A stretch of DNA of 60,323 nucleotides from Dimorphilus gyrociliatus (lineage: Eukaryota > Annelida > Polychaeta > Dinophilidae). Below are positions 23,401 to 33,774 of the stretch, piece by piece (positions within the stretch are counted from its first letter, which is position 1; each line of letters begins with the position of its first letter). The notes beneath the pieces were generated by a model that saw only the letters and a program-made list of their open reading frames with translations, was not told the origin of the DNA and did no database searches. The position numbers and the translations under genes are program-made. The DNA is taken from NCBI GenBank assembly GCA_904063045.1, contig CAJFCJ010000066.1, positions 64,131 to 124,453 on the forward strand. The letters are read 5' to 3'.

Positions 23401-25441
23401 TTGCTCAATTTGTACCCATTACTTTTTGTAAAATGGACAAACACTTTTTGATGAATATTAAATTTATCTATAGGCTTTTTAATTGAAATTGCTGAATTGG
23501 CACAAAGGATTTTTCTGTTAATTGCTGAACTATAAATATAAAATGAAGTGAAATTTATTCTGATCAATAATATATAAACATTCAGTGATTTTTCCATGCC
23601 AATTATATCTGTGTGAGTATAGAATTTTTCCTTGTTAGGAGAGTGCAGAAAAATGAAGAGAGAGAGAGAGAAAGTTCGTATCCTTTTCTAAGTTCTGTGA
23701 TATGTAGAGAAACATAATTACTATTGTTCTTGATTGTTTTGTCTCCTGGATACTATTCAACTGTGACTGTCTTTCGCTTGATTCATTCTCTCTTTCCTCT
23801 CTCCCTACCTAGCAATCTCACTCTACATTCTCTCTTTTTTTTCTCACTTACATGATACATTTCTTTGATAGCATCTCAAAATGACAATTTGGAATAATTT
23901 TTTTCCATCTTTAACCCTAAAATTCAATAGTTTATTTTTAGCTTTTTCTTCGACTCACAATGAAAAAGAAAACAATGAGGTAATCTTACAGTCTACATGG
24001 TTTTGTCATGCAGTTCTCATTTATCATATAAACATTCTCTTTTCCATCTTTATAACTAGGTATTGAATGTATTGGATCATATCCTAACTTTTTACACACT
24101 TCATTTGATGGATATCTTTTAAGATTAACAAACCAAATTTGAGTTTTTTTTAGAATTACTGCCAATTCTCCTTCAACAATTGCATGTTGTTCTTTTTTAT
24201 TAATTAATATAAATTCTGCCACATCAATAGGGAAAGAAGCTGAAGTCAACAATATTTAATTGTGTTTAACATTTATTAAGTAGAAATGTATTTTTTTAAA
24301 AAATTAACCATCTTCAATTTTACTACATTGGAGTCCAATTGTGTAGGCTTTTGACAGTTTACTTGTAGGAATAAGTTGACAATTGTGAATTGTTGAATTC
24401 TTCTTATGTTCACAGTTGGATAAGACAGGTATAATAGAATTTCCTATAAAATATTTCTTCACAATACAAGTTCCCTTTATCAGAAAAAGTGCAAATTCCT
24501 TGCAGACAATAGTACACATCATTTTGTAGTTCTCCTGATTACTAATAAATAGATATGATAAGCCATATGTCTTTGACTTAAGAACATATTTTTTTTCCCT
24601 GACAAAACCATGGTTAATTATTAAGTTAAACCTCATTTGTTCATCAGTCAGTTTGATTATTGATAGATCTCCTAAATCTCCATATGAACAAGAAAAATTA
24701 GTAGTTAAATTGCTTTTCTTAAAAGCAAAAGAATGTGAAATGTTTGATTGTTTATGTGGCAGCAATTCAAGTGAAATTTTTTCAATTTCTAGTCTTTTCT
24801 TCAATGTGTATATAAATTCAGTTTGTTTACAAAATGCCTTTGATGCAATTGAATTATTTTTAATAAGGAAATTTTTTTCATTAGCCCTTACAAATAATTC
24901 ATAATTATTTAAATTTGAAATTTGCTTGGTAAAAAAATCTAATAAAAAATATATTACTATAAAAAATAAATTCCTAAGGGAAAAAAAGTTTTACATTGTG
25001 AATTTTTTATTATACACTTTAACCATAATCCTCGATTTTTATACGATCCTGCACGGTAACTAAATTAAAAGAATAAAAAAGTTTGGTTTTCATTAAATGT
25101 TTATAAAGTAATTTGTTTTTCTCTTACATTGCGCAACATTTTCCATTGAGTGCTATAGCTGTAAAAGGTTGAGCTCTTGGTGACTTTATTTTATAAACTG
25201 TTCCACTTGAGAAAAATGAGCTATAGCCAAGATGTTTGCAATACAAATTAGTCAGTTCAACATCTTTATTTTCTCTACTAAAAACATGCGAATATTCGCC
25301 TTCAGATTTTACATAAAGTATTCCTTCAATGTAAATTCCATTAACGGAAGCGGAATGTAAATACATTTCAAATTTATCATATTTTTTAGAATTTACAAAT
25401 AAATGTATGATATAGAACATTTTAAGAAAAATTAAAATCAT
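18084..25441 (-). CDS. Giant SRCR-CTLD-LDLa-LRR-7TM receptor (rhodopsin-type GPCR)
   Basis: Nineteen exons (25128-25441, 24995-25059, 24309-24938, 23990-24239, 23348-23529, 23042-23271, 22831-22972, 22470-22764, 22113-22396, 21795-21975, 21641-21729, 21302-21574, 21011-21127, 20605-20937, 19146-20422, 18824-19088, 18554-18716, 18426-18469, 18084-18364) sum to 5415 nt, 1804 aa, with phases matching throughout. Order: signal peptide (MILIFLKMFYIIHLFV); about four SRCR-like units to residue 760 (VCKKLGYDP, KICKFLGFNYG); a C-type lectin-like domain about 765-885 (DDTCYYILLY, IIGLRT, WIICQKP); six LDLa or LDLa-like modules about 895-1150; five or six LRRs; seven helices about 1420-1695 with TIERYQA (DRY variant) and NPFIFY (NPxxY); then a roughly 110-residue tail. 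The LDLa-LRR-7TM part matches GRL101/relaxin-receptor types. I infer a plasma-membrane receptor coupling ligand or glycan recognition to G proteins. SRCR cysteines are partly degenerate, so the unit count is uncertain. Confidence 0.85.
20451..20494. repeat. (TG)n(AG)n microsatellite
   Basis: A TGTG run passes into an AGAG run inside an intron of the giant receptor gene. Shorter GA/CT runs occur at 18,755-18,771 and around 23,655-23,672 in other introns of the same gene. Confidence 0.9.
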
Positions 25442-26504
25442 GATATCACTGTATCATTAATTTCTTTTGAAAAGAGTGTCTAAATGACATATATACACTT
25501 TTAAGATGAATTTAATCAAATTATTAGTAATTATAATTATTAAAAAAATATAGTTGATATTCTACAATTCCCTTTTAAGAAAATTATATCAAATGTAAAT
25601 ATATGTCTTTGATAAAAAAAATTCATATTTTCTTTCTTCTATACATACCTTAATCTTTAAATGATCATATAAGATTTGGTACTACTTTATGTTAGGATGA
25701 GGTTATTGAACGTCTCCTTTAGTCGACTGCTGGAAGGTTATCCACAATGCTGTCTTTGTAATTTTTTCTCTGCGTAGGCTGCATAATCATAGATATAGCA
25801 TATTTAATCATTAGCCAAATGAATATTTTGTTTATTTTTCTCAAACAAATTTATTTTAACATTATACACTTTTAAACAAAGAATTTGATTTTGAAATTTA
25901 AAACTTTGAAAATGTAAAATATTATAGGTAAAAGATTAGGGTTTAATATGTTTGAACCAAATACTGACATCTAAGCTCTGATGGCTGTTGACATCTGATA
26001 TATATGCTCCATAGATTTACCTACATTTCATATTCTCTTTTTCTTTTTATTTCATTTTTAATTCTTTTCATTTTTTAGATAAATGTATGTTTATATTTTT
26101 GGCTATATACATTACATCAGTATAACATAGATTTCATTATCACAAGTTTAATAAACATAACAATGCGTACAGTTTCACCACTATTCGGCACATACAGAAA
26201 ATAGACAAAAAATTCAAGAATTTAACATTGTTCCAAAAAACATGTCGCGTGCATTTCCTTTTATACATTCAACAAAGCTTGGGTTCAAGTGGTCAAAGGA
26301 TTACAAAGTTGTAATCTGATGGTCTCATAATTCTCATGTAACAAAATATGAAAGACTTTTTATATCACACATATAAAATATAATTCTAAGATTAGGGCAA
26401 CATGCCAAACATGTGCCACAGTAAACAGGCCTGCCTCATCAGCATCTCGTGTTTGATATGCATCTTTTCCATGTTCTTTGTTCCTTTGTTAATTCTGTTG
26501 TGGT
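25442..26504. other. Intergenic, nothing recognised
   Basis: Upstream region of the giant receptor. No frame with recognisable domains. The promoter should lie near 25,450-25,600, but I see no decisive element. Confidence 0.45.
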
Positions 26505-26680
26505 CAGAGAGTCTATTTTGTAAGAAATAGAGTTCTTTCTAAAGCACTGAAAGCTAACTCTACGAAATAAAAGTCTTTCTAAAGTTCCACCACTATAATT
26601 CCTACAAAAAAGAAGTATTTCTACAGTTGCACCAGTCTAATTCCTATAAAATAGAAGTCTTTCTAATGTACCCTTATATC
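26505..26680. repeat. Diverged 42-bp tandem repeat, about four units
   Basis: Units read roughly GTCTTTCTAAAGTTCCACC followed by ACTATAATTCCTACAAAAAAGAA. Two successive units are exactly 42 bp and differ at several positions, flanked by more diverged copies. The period is a multiple of three but the frames contain stops. Confidence 0.8.
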
Positions 26681-26729
26681 TAAAGTCTAAGTATTGATAT
26701 ATCATTATATCTAAGTGCATACTGAAAAA

Positions 26730-26820
26730 TTAAAAAAATAATCTTTTTTCATAATGAAAAAGATTTTTAATATTTGGCCTAAAAAATTTGAGGTGTTCCA
26801 ATATTCCTGTCGTTTACTTT
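26730..26820. mobile_element. Right-end relic of the Tc1 family
   Basis: The sequence ATCTTTTTTCATAATGAAAA...TTTGGCCTAAAAAATTT followed by AGGTGTTCCAATATTCCTGT matches bases 8960-9050 of the Tc1 element. It ends at the same CACTT/TTACTT-TA boundary. No transposase or left end accompanies it. Confidence 0.75.
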
Positions 26821-27204
26821 ATATGTATTATTTTCCATTAGATATTGCAGATATAAAGTTGGTTATGGAATGAAAGATCTGTGTCATCAATTTTCTGAAA
26901 TCTTTCCAGTCATCTCATTTTTCTTTATATTTCTTCACATATCCAAGAGCCTTTTCAATAATTCAAGTTATTTAATATCCAATATGTATGTTTTACATGA
27001 ATATAACTAACTTGTATTTTCCTATAAACTGCTTGTGTGAAATGAAACATACAGGTTGAAATTCAGAAATGGGGTATATTTTTCATAATGCTTTTCTTTT
27101 GGGTGCTCATCATTTATCAGATTGTTGATATGCTGAAAAACAACTATATTTCATCATAATTTTTGTTCAGAAGATAAGAAATATTCATCTGAAATGCTTG
27201 CATG

Positions 27205-27445
27205 TATGCTTTAGTTAAGAAAATTAAAGCAAGAGGAACTTGTTTCATATCACCACTTTTTTAACAAAAGAATGAACAGTGACAAGCTGATGAAGATGAT
27301 TCTTTGACAATTTTAAAAGTACCATCATTATACTAGTAGTTGGATTTTGATAATAAGTTTAAGTAGTGGTTTGTTGCAAAGATTAAAATTCTTTCTCCAA
27401 TTTCACAAATATCTTTCAGAAGAAATTCATCAGGTAAAAATCGGT
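27205..27445 (-). pseudogene. MULE transposase relic
   Basis: One frame reads FLPDEFLLKDICEIGERILI, then NDGTFKIVKE, then MKQVPLALIFL. This is colinear with the IPNGFFREDIQKKDERIIIF, LDGTFKVVN and LKQVPLLTSLL segments of the MULE at 13.2-13.5 kb. Stops interrupt it. It belongs to a different and older MULE lineage than the 12-15 kb element. Confidence 0.7.
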
Positions 27446-27500
27446 GTTGTTTGTTTCTCTTTCATTAACACCATCAAAAAGTAGTATAATCTTTGTATTA

Positions 27501-28043
27501 TCATTTTTTGTATTCCCTATTAAAATAATATTTAAATAGGTCTTCAGATATCCAAGATGTTCTATCTTTAATGTTTTGGCAGAATAATTCTTGTCCTAAA
27601 TCCTGATTATCAGTACCTATCTCATTCAATCCAGCACTATCATTATTAAATTCTTGAGATATAAGATGTATTGGAATTGTAAAATCTTTAATGTTTACTC
27701 TTGTTCTATTTCCCCAAAATGGATATTGAAGAATTGATTTAAATTTTTCTCTAGTTTGTCTTTTTATTTCATTTTTAAATTCATGCCAAGTATTTTTAAT
27801 ATTTGTTGAAACATGTTCAATTTCACCATTTTCTCTATATAATGTTAATATTTCTAGAAACCTTTCAGTTGATAATTTTGAAATGCAGTCATCAAATATT
27901 CCTTGTGGTGATATAATAGAAATATCTCCATCAATTTCTTCTTTTTGGTAAAGTAGAGATACAAATAGTTCACTATTCTCTATAAAATCAATGATAGTTT
28001 GTTGGTGGTTGATTATCTCGTAATTTGAAACCCTCTCAACCAT
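27501..28043 (-). CDS. Unrecognised 180-aa ORF
   Basis: An uninterrupted 180-codon frame starting MVERVSNYEIINHQQ and ending FNREYKK. It is polar and acidic/basic mixed, with aromatic patches (ILQYPFWGNRTRV, TSWISEDLFKYYF) and no signal peptide or membrane helix. It lies directly upstream of the MULE relic on the same strand, so it may be host-derived or cargo sequence, or the N-terminal part of that element. I recognise no family. Its length in AT-rich DNA argues for recent coding constraint. Confidence 0.4.
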   Translation of the reverse strand: MVERVSNYEIINHQQTIIDFIENSELFVSLLYQKEEIDGDISIISPQGIFDDCISKLSTERFLEILTLYRENGEIEHVSTNIKNTWHEFKNEIKRQTREKFKSILQYPFWGNRTRVNIKDFTIPIHLISQEFNNDSAGLNEIGTDNQDLGQELFCQNIKDRTSWISEDLFKYYFNREYKK

Positions 28044-28859
28044 TTTATTGGAGTTTTAATCTAAAATTTAGGTTTTTAATCAACTACTATACATTGTATT
28101 ATATTGCATAACTAATAATGTCTAATCATTGCTTATTAAGCCCTACCTGAAATCTTTTATAAAATAGAGGTATCTTCAAAACTCTGTCAGTAACCAATAT
28201 ACAAGTGACCCTTTTGACTAAAAGCACTAACACAAACAAACACACAGTAACCATAGAATTTTTGGTTAAAGAAAGGATTATGGAAGTGATTGTTGGAAGA
28301 TTATTTCTTTCAGGACAGCAAACTAATTGAAAAGCCTTCCAAGAATATATACAGTATAGGCAAAAAAGTTCCAAGCCACCTTGTAAAATTTTTAGTTTAG
28401 ATATTAAAATTATCAACTTAAAGATTATACTTAATTAAACTGGTGTTTGATATTTTAAGCTAAAATACTTGAGAAATACTCTAATTATAAATAAATCTGC
28501 AAATTATAGAATGACCTTGACATTTATTTAATGGAAATATTAACACAACTATAAAAAAGATAATAACAGATACTGACATCCCAAATAATTAAGAAGATTT
28601 TTTAAGCCATATGTAATGTTAATCTTCAATTCCTTGACCTTTTCCTAATTCCAATGACACCAATTTTCAAATATCAATTTAAAGGTTAAAAACAGCATGA
28701 AAAGAGTAAGTTCAAATATCAAAAAGCATTTATTATCGCTCAGACAAAAGTTAGTGTATTATAATTATTATATGAAATTGAATGTCATAGCAAAATTGTC
28801 AAGATAACCTTAAGTTTGTTCTCTCTCTCTCTCTCTCTCCTCTCCTCTCTATTTCTTTT
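28044..28859. other. Intergenic with CT microsatellite
   Basis: No convincing gene. A (CT)n run occupies about 28,817-28,852. Near 28,350-28,380 a TACAGTATAGGCAAAAAAGTT string resembles a Tc1-type terminal repeat, but I find no partner. Confidence 0.45.
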
Positions 28860-31028
28860 CTACAAGTCTGAAGAGTATAAATTACATATCAACTTGTCTG
28901 AAAAATTCCCTTTCCTCATAGATATCATATCTAAAATAATGAATTTCCTTTCAATATTAATTCCCTTACAAATGAAAGTGATCTTCTTGAAACTTTGAAT
29001 ATTCAAATCTTGTAAACAGAATGTTTGAAATTGATGAAATTGTTTATTTTCTGAAGAATATTGCCAATTATTAATAATATCTTCATTTAAAGACAATTGC
29101 TTATCAACAATGATAATTGGATTGATAAGATTTATCTTTAATTGGTCGTCAATCTCTAATTTCAATTCAAAAAATGAAAATTTTGATTGTAATGGAATGC
29201 AAGCATAGATAAATTCATCGAAGAAATTATAGACAGCACAAAATTGATGATGAGTTGTATTAAGAATAGTAATCTTTCTACCATCTGAAATATGAAATTT
29301 TAATAGAAAAATCAATTGGCAAAAAGACAAAAATTGGCAAAAACCTTGATGATTTATTTTGACATCATTTATTAAACCATCATAAATATTACGTATTAAA
29401 ATTTCATTCACATCAAAGAAATGGTCACCATAAATTGAAAAATATGACAGTAGCATTGCAGTTGGTTTTCCATAACCAAATTTTATTTGACCATATGAGA
29501 ATTCTAACCAATAATAGTTCCATTTGTCACAATCAATTATCGATTGTAATCTATTAAACCTTTGTATGAAATTTCCAGCTGTAAGTATATTTATCAGTGA
29601 TTCTTCATTACCCCAACTTTTAATATCTAAAACTAGATCTAAATATTCTTTGGTACTATTTCTAAAATGAAAAAATAGGCCAGAACAATCCCTGTTATGA
29701 TTCCTAATTTGACCTTTGACCTGGAAGCTAAACATAGTGAAATTCTTCCATAAATTCTTTGGTAAATAATAATAAACATAATCAGAAAGCTGGATACTAT
29801 AAATTTTCTGATTATCTTCTAATCATGGAAAGCAAGATGAACAGATTTGGAGAAGAGAATGAGAGAATATAAAATAATGTTTATAGTTAAAAAAATATTT
29901 TTAACCTTTTGCAAAAACATCTATAGTTTTCAGAGCATTTTGTTGAGTAGTATATCCATCTATAATTGTCAATTGAATCCAATATTCAATATCAGAATTT
30001 CCAGTATAGTTCCAACATTGTCTATCAGAAGAATGTGAAAGTTGAATTGTTTGAGTATAATTTGAACTCCAAGTTACTGTTAATGATTTTATATCATATG
30101 CTGAATCAGCACTAAAAAAACAAATTGAAAAGTCTTATTATCATAAAATTAAAATTATTGTAGTGTACCTATTAGCTGTACAAAATATATGTGGCTTGGC
30201 AGGAAAGGCAAATGTTACATTTATAAAATGGCCTTGACATCTATCATTTGATTCTTTCTGCGGACATTGTGTAAGCCAATAAGTAGTTTTAAAATTATTA
30301 ATTGCCTCTACACAATTTATGCCACTTGATGAATTACAAGTTGCTCCTCGATCACTATTAGCTATATTTATATAATATAAATCTTCATTGATTGTCTCGT
30401 CTGTAAAACTTAAAAGAATTGATTATATAATTAAAACTTAATGCAATTTTTTTACTGTCATAGGCATATATAAGTATTGATTGAAATCCAGCCAATCTTG
30501 TTTCTTCATGACTACCAAGAGTTTGAAATTTTACTTTAGAAACACTTTTTCCAATTTCAGTTAATAGAACACAAGTTTCATACAAATTCAAATGAACATT
30601 GATCGTATTTGAACTTCCTAATGTCATATTCATAAATGCAAGCAAATAAACATCTGGATAGGTTCTTTGATAAAGGCATATGTCAATTATATCATATAGT
30701 CTCTTGAAAGTGATTTCAATCCATTCATCTATGCAATATAGTCTTAAGCAATTTGATCCCCATTCAGCTGTGCTCTGCCAGACAAGATCAAGTGCATTTT
30801 CACAATTATAGAACTCACTCGATGCCTTACAACTAGCTGCATGATCCTTCGCATTAGCAATATTTATAAGTTTTCCATCTGTTTAGAATGTTGAAATAAA
30901 TTCACCAAAAATAACAAATAACAAACAATATTTCTATTCATACCAGTTGATTTTAATCCATTTATGAATGTAAATACCAAAAATATTAAATATAATAAGA
31001 AAACACACCAAATTTTTATCTTTAACAT
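28860..31028 (-). CDS. Secreted discoidin-like / farnesoic-acid-methyltransferase-domain protein
   Basis: Five exons (30944-31028, 30456-30878, 30169-30400, 29906-30111, 28860-29818) sum to 1905 nt, 634 aa, all with GT-AG sites and matching phases. A signal peptide (MLKIKIWCVFLLYLIFLVF) is followed by two discoidin-like units with the repeated opening INIAN (INIANAKDHAASC at about residue 33; INIANSDRGATC at about 180) and inner motifs ENALDLVW...EWGSNC and NFKTTYWLT. From about residue 320 a Methyltransf_FA-like beta domain appears: YVYYYLPKNLW, SFQVKGQ, YYWLEFSYGQIKFGYGK. Despite its name, that family is mostly a binding or structural module in extracellular animal proteins, so I infer secretion and ligand binding, not methyl transfer. 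No disabling change is seen. The last 130 residues are unrecognised. Confidence 0.8.
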
Positions 31029-32095
31029 TTCAAAAAGGATTTAGAATTAAACCGATGAATCTACCTGCAAAACCAAGTGTATTTAAAAAATACATGTTAT
31101 GGAATTCCAGTTTTTAGCAATATTTGAATATTTTATTGTCTGATGAATAATTCTGATTTTATATTTGGAACAAAAGCAGGAGTCATTGCACTTATTTTGT
31201 TATACTTTAATCAATAAATGTTAATTAATCATATTTCTCTTTAATCATAATAATCGGAAAAGCCTATTTAGTTATTTATCCATTTTTGAACATATAGGCA
31301 ATTGATATTCATTCTTAGAAATAGAACAAAAGTTATTGTCTACATATTAAACTATTATAGGATGAAGGGGAAGAGAAATTATGCAAAAACTAAGGTTAGG
31401 TTAGGGTTATACAGTATGGTTCATTCCATTATTCATTCCATGTCCAATGCACTGATTCCCAAATGATGTAATGTGTTTCTTCAGCTATTGGCATTTTTAG
31501 AGGGAATAGGTTTGCGAATCTTGACCTGTGACCTACAATAACAAGTTTACACTTGTAAGAATCATGTCCTGTCAGAGATGCAATTATTTCCTTCATATTC
31601 AAAAGAATACTTGTTATATATACAAAGTATGAAATATAAAAATTGTAACATTGTGATGGACAAATTTGAGGTTCTATATGGTTTAAAGCAGACCAATCAC
31701 CTACAAATAATTCTTTTTAAGGTTTAAAATATAGACGAATTACTTGAAGAGAAAAAAAAAGAAATGCTACACAGTTATAACCACAACCATATGGTTATTG
31801 AACATAATTATAAGCATAGCTTTTAGGATATTGATTTATTAAGCATTTTCTTAAGTTCTAAGCAGTGTGTTTGCTGCCAGAATAGGGTCTCAACAAAGTA
31901 AGTATTAGGTTTCTCATTAGCATCAATTAGAAGACTTGTCTTTTCCAAAGCATTTTCCTTAATAGTATCATAACTGAATTTTGGTTGAGTAGGATCCGCA
32001 TACACCATACCTTTAGAAATTGTAGCTGTCCTAGTCATTAAATTGTATTTCAAAAAGCTATAAACAATCAACTTTGGCACCACTACTTTTAATGG
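31029..32095. other. Intergenic; one weak 86-aa frame
   Basis: The frame at 31,823-32,083 (minus) begins MVPKLIVYSFLKYN and resembles no family I know. It may be a relic. A single TTAGG-like stretch (AGGTTAGGTTAGGG) at about 31,391-31,405 is too short to call an array. Confidence 0.4.
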
Positions 32096-33244
32096 AATTT
32101 CACATCCTCAAACTTGTCCACCTGGCCAGCATTTTCAATTTTCAATTGAAAGTTGTAGTTATATAATATGTGTACATCCAGATTTATCAGATTGCACACC
32201 AAAGTCAACTATTCAAGATGTGGGTGAAGATAAAATGTGTGAAGAATGTAACCAGAATTTTTCTACTACTTCATGCTATTTAAATAGTGATGAAATTGAT
32301 AAATGTTCACCAAATAAAAATAAACATCACAACGCTATCCTATTGGATACAATTGCGCAATTCCTGGAAGGTGGTCAGAATGGTCAGGATAGAGTAATTG
32401 TAATCCTTCTTTTGAAGAAAAAATCCAGCATTTATGGTATCTTTATCAAGATCGCAAACTTTCAGCTATGGCAAAATAAATTGGACATCTGTTGATATTA
32501 ATGAACACAATTTATTTGATGAATCAGAAAATAGTTTAAGAATTAATCAATCTGGAATCTAATATTTTTCAACAAGTGCAACAATTGAAAGCCATGATAC
32601 TACTTCCCTAATGCTTAACAATACAGGAAGGACTATTGGTTTGTTTAAATATGGTAATTCAAGTGTTACAACTGATACTACAACTAGAGCTGGATTATTC
32701 ATACCAAGTACATTTAATAAGCCTTATATCTTACAGTAATTCATTCTTACTCAAACCTTATTGAAAGTGAGAGTGGAAAAGAAACATCATGGTTAGGTTT
32801 TTACTATGAAAGCCAAAACTATTTATTTACTGCACGTGACTATTCACTAACTTCTCCTTTTAGTGAGGTTTATTTACCAAATACTTTTGCAATGAGAGGT
32901 TTTTCCATCAGTAATAATAGATTTAGAGTATTTGAAGGTGGATACTATTTTATAAACTTTGGATCAGCATCTGAAAACTCTACACGCTCTGTAATTAGAT
33001 TTGACTTTTCTCCTGGTGGTATAAACATTCATAGCAGTATTGTAATTTCTAACATTGCTGCAACACCTATTATACAATCCTTAGTTTTATTCAAAGGTTA
33101 AATTCTGGTGATTATATTAATCTAAAAACAATTGATGGTATTCAATATTCAGATTCTGATTATCTGATATACTTGTGTTTGTTCAAGTTAAATCAAAATT
33201 TACCAATATTTTCAATGGCTTCAAACAATCATGATTATTCTGAC
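32096..33244 (+). pseudogene. Cys-rich/TSP1/C1q-like secreted protein gene, broken
   Basis: A Cys-rich segment (CPPGQHF, then CSYIICVHPDLSDC, CEECNQNF) comes first. A thrombospondin type-1-like start follows at about 32,360-32,402: PGRWSEWSG, an in-frame TAG, then SNCNPSF, where the TSP1 pattern W..WS.WS.C expects Trp. Two C1q-like stretches follow: PAFMVSLSRS...INQSGI with a TAA after it (32,430-32,575), and WLGFYYESQNY...EGGYYFINF (32,793-32,960). They align piece by piece with the broken C1q gene at 10.9-11.9 kb. At least two nonsense codons and frame changes make it a likely pseudogene. Confidence 0.6.
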
Positions 33245-33600
33245 AGTCATTCAACAAAAGCTCTAATCAGAAGAGAGTGTGGAAGACTGCAGGAAAGGAG
33301 AGAGTTAGCAACTGCAAACAAAATTAAGCAAAATTTATAGCTAAACATCTCAAAGAGAACCATCCAAAGGATTCTAAATCAACAAGGAGCAGACTATCCC
33401 AAGAATGTGCCCTTTATCAACAAGAGCTAAAAATACTCAAATAGCTATTTGATAGATCCAACAACAAATTAATTTTAGTAATCTTTATCATGAGCCTAGG
33501 TTTGCCCTAGATGGTCTAGACCACTTAGACTTGGCCCTTGGTAAAAAAAGCTCTATTCTAAGCCTGACTGTTGGAGAGTACTGGCTAGTAGAATCCTGTG
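33241..33600 (+). mobile_element. Tc1-like transposase relic
   Basis: The frame reads ERRELATANKIKQNL, a stop, then LNISKRTIQRILNQQGADYP, the second HTH of Tc1 transposases. After a frame change it reads HEPRFALDGLD, matching the first-Asp region 'DE.RFALDG.D'. It is not the same lineage as the 7.4-9.0 kb element. Terminal repeats are not visible. Confidence 0.65.
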
Positions 33601-33774
33601 TTTGTCCACAAGTTTTATAATTATAACCATATTCTATAGTTTTGAGAGACACTGTAAAATACTAGAACAGGTTTCTGTGTAATGACTCAATAATTACATA
33701 TTGGTGAAAATTACATACTTCAATATTATAAATAGTAGCCATTTTGAATCAAAAGTAGGTCAATACAGAGGAAG

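Noticed and set aside
28350-28385. Tc1-type terminal repeat (TACAGTATAGGCAAAAAAGTT)
   Set aside because: No inverted partner or transposase nearby, so it is too weak to annotate as an element.
31388-31408. TTAGG/TTAGGG-like string (AAGGTTAGGTTAGGGTTA) and CCCTAA strings elsewhere (4,789; 46,060-46,110)
   Set aside because: Only two or three imperfect units, scattered, so not a telomeric array.
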